Source: Mesorhizobium sp. L-8-3 (GTDB taxonomy: Bacteria > Pseudomonadota > Alphaproteobacteria > Rhizobiales > Rhizobiaceae). From it: DNA of 64,000 bases. This document shows positions 62,046 to 64,000 of the stretch, piece after piece. The DNA lies in the NCBI RefSeq assembly GCF_016756615.1, contig NZ_AP023262.1, positions 3,473,501 to 3,537,500 on the forward strand, in the 5' to 3' direction. The notes below the pieces were generated by a model. The model made no database searches. It was not told the DNA's origin and saw only the letters and a list, made by a program, of their open reading frames with translations. Made by a program: the position numbers and the translations under genes. How positions within the stretch are numbered: the stretch's first letter is position 1; each line of letters starts with the position of its first letter.

Positions 62046-62177
62046 CAGCAGTTGGAAGGCGGTTGGAACATTGATTTCATTGGGTTTTCATTCAGTTGGA
62101 AGCAGTTGGAATCCGGTATGGGAAGGCGGTTGGAAGGGCGGTTGGAAGGCAGTTGGAAGAGGCGGTTGGAAGGCCGG
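62046..62177. repeat. GGTTGGAAGG short degenerate repeats
   Basis: GGTTGGAAGG or close variants (CAGTTGGAAG, GGCGGTTGGAAG) recur about eight times at 10-20-bp spacing up to the end of the RepA-like gene at 62193. Could be iteron-like binding sites or simple slippage. Confidence 0.6.
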
Positions 62178-62192
62178 CGAAATCCCTTCGCC

Positions 62193-63380
62193 TCATGGTT
62201 CAACCGAGTCATGATCGACGAGTTCGAGCCGTCGACGAATCCGGGACAGCGGACCTTCCTCGACGATGCGAACGCGGTCCTGATCGAGTAACCTGTTCAT
62301 GGCGACTTCGAACGCACGGCTCTGGATGCCCTCGCTTTTCGGGTGCCTGGCAAAGATGGCCGGCGCGTAGGTTGGGCTCTTCAGTGGTGAGGCGGGCTTG
62401 TTCTTCTCGACGTGCCATCTCAGCAGTTCAAGGAATACCCGTTCGGCCTTTTGCGTCCCGGACAGCGTGTCCAGGAATCCCGCATCGTCGGCGTCAGTCC
62501 GGACAAAGCGGCCAGCCTCCCAACGCAGTGGTATCGTGCCACCGGTCGGCCCATAGTTCGCCTTCATGGTGGACAGCGTCCTGCGGTTCGCGTCCGATTC
62601 GCCTCCGTCCTGCTCACGATCCCGAACAAGATACAGTCGGGACCGGACCGAGTTGTTCCAGGCGGTGCTGCCGCTGGTCCCGGAGCCGCTCGTCAAGCCG
62701 GATAGCGAGGGGTGCGACAGCAGCAGCACCGTGCAGTCGAACTCGATGGCCAGCCCGCGAAGGGCGCCGATAAATTGCCGGGCCAAAGGACGGGAATTCT
62801 CGTTGCCGGAAAAAATGTCGGCGAGGTTGTCGAGCACCAGGAGCCGCGGCTTTGATCGCGCCATTCGAAGGCGGAGGCGCCCGAAAAGCGGTGTCAGTTT
62901 GATCTCGCCCGCGGTGCCGGATTCGGACGCCAGGACGGCTTCCTGGCCGGCGAGATCGCAAAGCTCCAGGTTGGTTAGCTGGGCAAGGTCCATATGCTCG
63001 GCCGAGCAGATTTCTTTCAGGCGAATGTGCGTTTCGTCGAGATCGTCCTCTGCCGAGACATAGAGCACGCCGCCTCGCTTGACCGCCGTGCCGAGCCAGT
63101 AGGTGCCTGCCGCGACGGCCACGGCCAATTGCATGGCAAGCAGGCTTTTGCCGCTGCCGCCGTCGCCGGAGAGCATCGTGACATTTCGTTCGGGCAAGAG
63201 GCCGGCGTCGTCCAGGAAGGAGCGCTGCGGGGTGGGCAGGACGGCCAGGTCAGCCGCACAGACCGTGGGAAGCGGCAGCACCGGTTTCCCATCCGTCGGT
63301 ACGGTGTCGCCGGGTCCGTAGTGCTCAAGGATCGCATTTCGGTCTTCCAGCCTATCTTCGGGGGAGCGATGTTCGGTCAC
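62193..63380 (-). CDS. RepA-like RecA-fold ATPase (AAA_25), phage replication
   Basis: 395 residues. Walker A NVTMLSGDGGSGKSLLAMQL near residue 65, GGVLYVSAEDDLDETHIRLK near 105, Walker B KPRLLVLDNLADIFSGNENS near 175 and the sensor TVLLLSHPSLSGLTSGSGTS near 215 match hexameric RepA helicases of the RSF1010 type used by phages and plasmids. The C-terminal RAFEVAMNRLLDQDRVRIVE looks like a winged helix. It follows the primase gene by about 10 bp, a typical replication pair. Confidence 0.88.
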   Translation of the reverse strand: MTEHRSPEDRLEDRNAILEHYGPGDTVPTDGKPVLPLPTVCAADLAVLPTPQRSFLDDAGLLPERNVTMLSGDGGSGKSLLAMQLAVAVAAGTYWLGTAVKRGGVLYVSAEDDLDETHIRLKEICSAEHMDLAQLTNLELCDLAGQEAVLASESGTAGEIKLTPLFGRLRLRMARSKPRLLVLDNLADIFSGNENSRPLARQFIGALRGLAIEFDCTVLLLSHPSLSGLTSGSGTSGSTAWNNSVRSRLYLVRDREQDGGESDANRRTLSTMKANYGPTGGTIPLRWEAGRFVRTDADDAGFLDTLSGTQKAERVFLELLRWHVEKNKPASPLKSPTYAPAIFARHPKSEGIQSRAFEVAMNRLLDQDRVRIVEEGPLSRIRRRLELVDHDSVEP

Positions 63381-63389
63381 CGATCGCTC

Positions 63390-64000
63390 CTACCTGTCGG
63401 CCCAATCGCGACCGGGTTCGGGAGGAGACGCAATGGTCACCTCACGACGCGTATCGGTCCAACGGGCGGCACACCGCCGAGCCGCGTTCAACCCGGCGCC
63501 GTTGACATCGTGGTCGGCGAAAATGGTGAGGGCCTCGACCCCACCGAGCACCGGGAACTCGGCGATGCCGCCGGACGACAATGCGGCCCAGACCGGAGCG
63601 AAACCCATGGCAAGGCAGGCCAGCGCCGTTTCGATGCCCTCGGCGATATGCAGGCCAGTCGTCACATCCTCGTCCGGCGAGAGCTTAACGCAGGCACCCG
63701 AGGCCGGCCCGAGCATCTTTTTCGGTTTGCCGAGGCCCGGTATATCGGCCTTGCCGTTGCCGCCGGGCGCCAGGGCGGTTCGATGGACGCCGCGGAACGC
63801 GCCGCTCTGGACGTCGACCATCGCTGCGACAAGGGCAGGCAATCGCACCACCGAGCCGTCGGCGAGACGGAAGGGACAATTCGGGTGAAAGCGCAGGCTT
63901 TGCTCATCGAACGGAATGCGCCGAAGATCGAGTCCGCGACTGCGCAGGTATCGTTCCGCGGGGGACCTGCCGATCGGCAACGTCTGGTGCCACAACCGCA
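63390..64000 (-). CDS. Toprim-domain primase, truncated by window edge
   Basis: The C-terminal about 200 residues are in the window and the frame runs off the edge. PAERYLRSRGLDLRRIPFDE and LRFHPNCPFRLADG resemble the DUF7146/zinc-primase linker; GLHIAEGIETALACLAMGFA, VWAALSSGGIAEFPVL and LTIFADHDVNGAGLNAA are the Toprim Glu and DxD motifs. It synthesises primers for the phage replicon with the RepA-like helicase. The N-terminal zinc finger is not visible here. Confidence 0.85.
   Translation of the reverse strand, partial: RLWHQTLPIGRSPAERYLRSRGLDLRRIPFDEQSLRFHPNCPFRLADGSVVRLPALVAAMVDVQSGAFRGVHRTALAPGGNGKADIPGLGKPKKMLGPASGACVKLSPDEDVTTGLHIAEGIETALACLAMGFAPVWAALSSGGIAEFPVLGGVEALTIFADHDVNGAGLNAARRCAARWTDTRREVTIASPPEPGRDWADR

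Overview
Organism. The DNA is GC-rich (roughly 60-65% by eye) with strong G/C third-position bias. The gene families point to an alphaproteobacterium of the Rhizobiales/Hyphomicrobiales, most likely a Mesorhizobium-like Phyllobacteriaceae. Supporting signs are the DUF3489 genes, the rhizobial adenylate cyclase with TolB-like and TPR regions, the SOS-associated peptidase, the TctABC importer with a GntR regulator, and intergenic repeats built on a CCTCATCCTGAGGAGC palindrome. Genus is inferred from family resemblance only.

Layout. 1-10.7 kb: an acyl-CoA metabolism cluster. A leftward operon encodes two 2-hydroxyacyl-CoA dehydratase/benzoyl-CoA reductase-type subunits and the start of their ATPase activator. 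Around it lie a family III CoA-transferase, a TetR regulator, a hot-dog thioesterase, an APH-like kinase, a crotonase and EtfB/EtfA. etfB and etfA are separated by a 62-bp tandem repeat array inside a perfect 23-bp inverted repeat. 10.9-17.4 kb: an esterase, a graveyard of broken genes (HTH protein, IS256-type transposase start, phage endolysin, serine recombinase), a DUF3592 protein, a phytanoyl-CoA dioxygenase-like protein and an intact IS5-family element. 17.8-25.9 kb: two divergent operons around three copies of a TTGG-N4-CCAA operator. Leftward are an aminotransferase, an SDR, an alpha/beta hydrolase and an M20 N-carbamoyl-amino-acid-type amidohydrolase. Rightward are TctC, TctB, TctA and a GntR/FCD regulator. 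Together they look like uptake and breakdown of a nitrogenous carboxylic compound. 26.1-27.1 kb: an exported metallo-beta-lactamase-fold hydrolase.

29.4-39.7 kb is the most striking part: a predicted NTP-dependent biological-conflict locus. It has a 1494-residue EAD1-nSTAND-coiled coil-TM-WD40 protein, an EAD1-trypsin protease, a second trypsin-like protease and a 966-residue EAD1-nSTAND-subtilase fusion. The two STAND genes diverge, and their shared 1.8-kb 5' halves form an inverted repeat enclosing both protease genes. The WD40 array carries a 147-bp exact internal repeat.

39.7-58.3 kb: a mosaic accessory region. It holds many small unknown genes, a serine recombinase with a perfect palindrome upstream, a methyltransferase, an HNH nuclease and an adenylate cyclase. 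A roughly 1.6-kb module (membrane GGDEF diguanylate cyclase plus a short downstream domain) occurs twice here and once, more degraded, at 27.6 kb. Two DUF3489 genes are intact and four lie in fragments, two of them interrupted by this module. 58.5-64 kb: the early/packaging end of a leftward prophage (Toprim primase, RepA-like ATPase, ParB-methylase, small regulators, small terminase), apparently cut off just after terS.

No rRNA, no convincing complete tRNA and no CRISPR array were seen.
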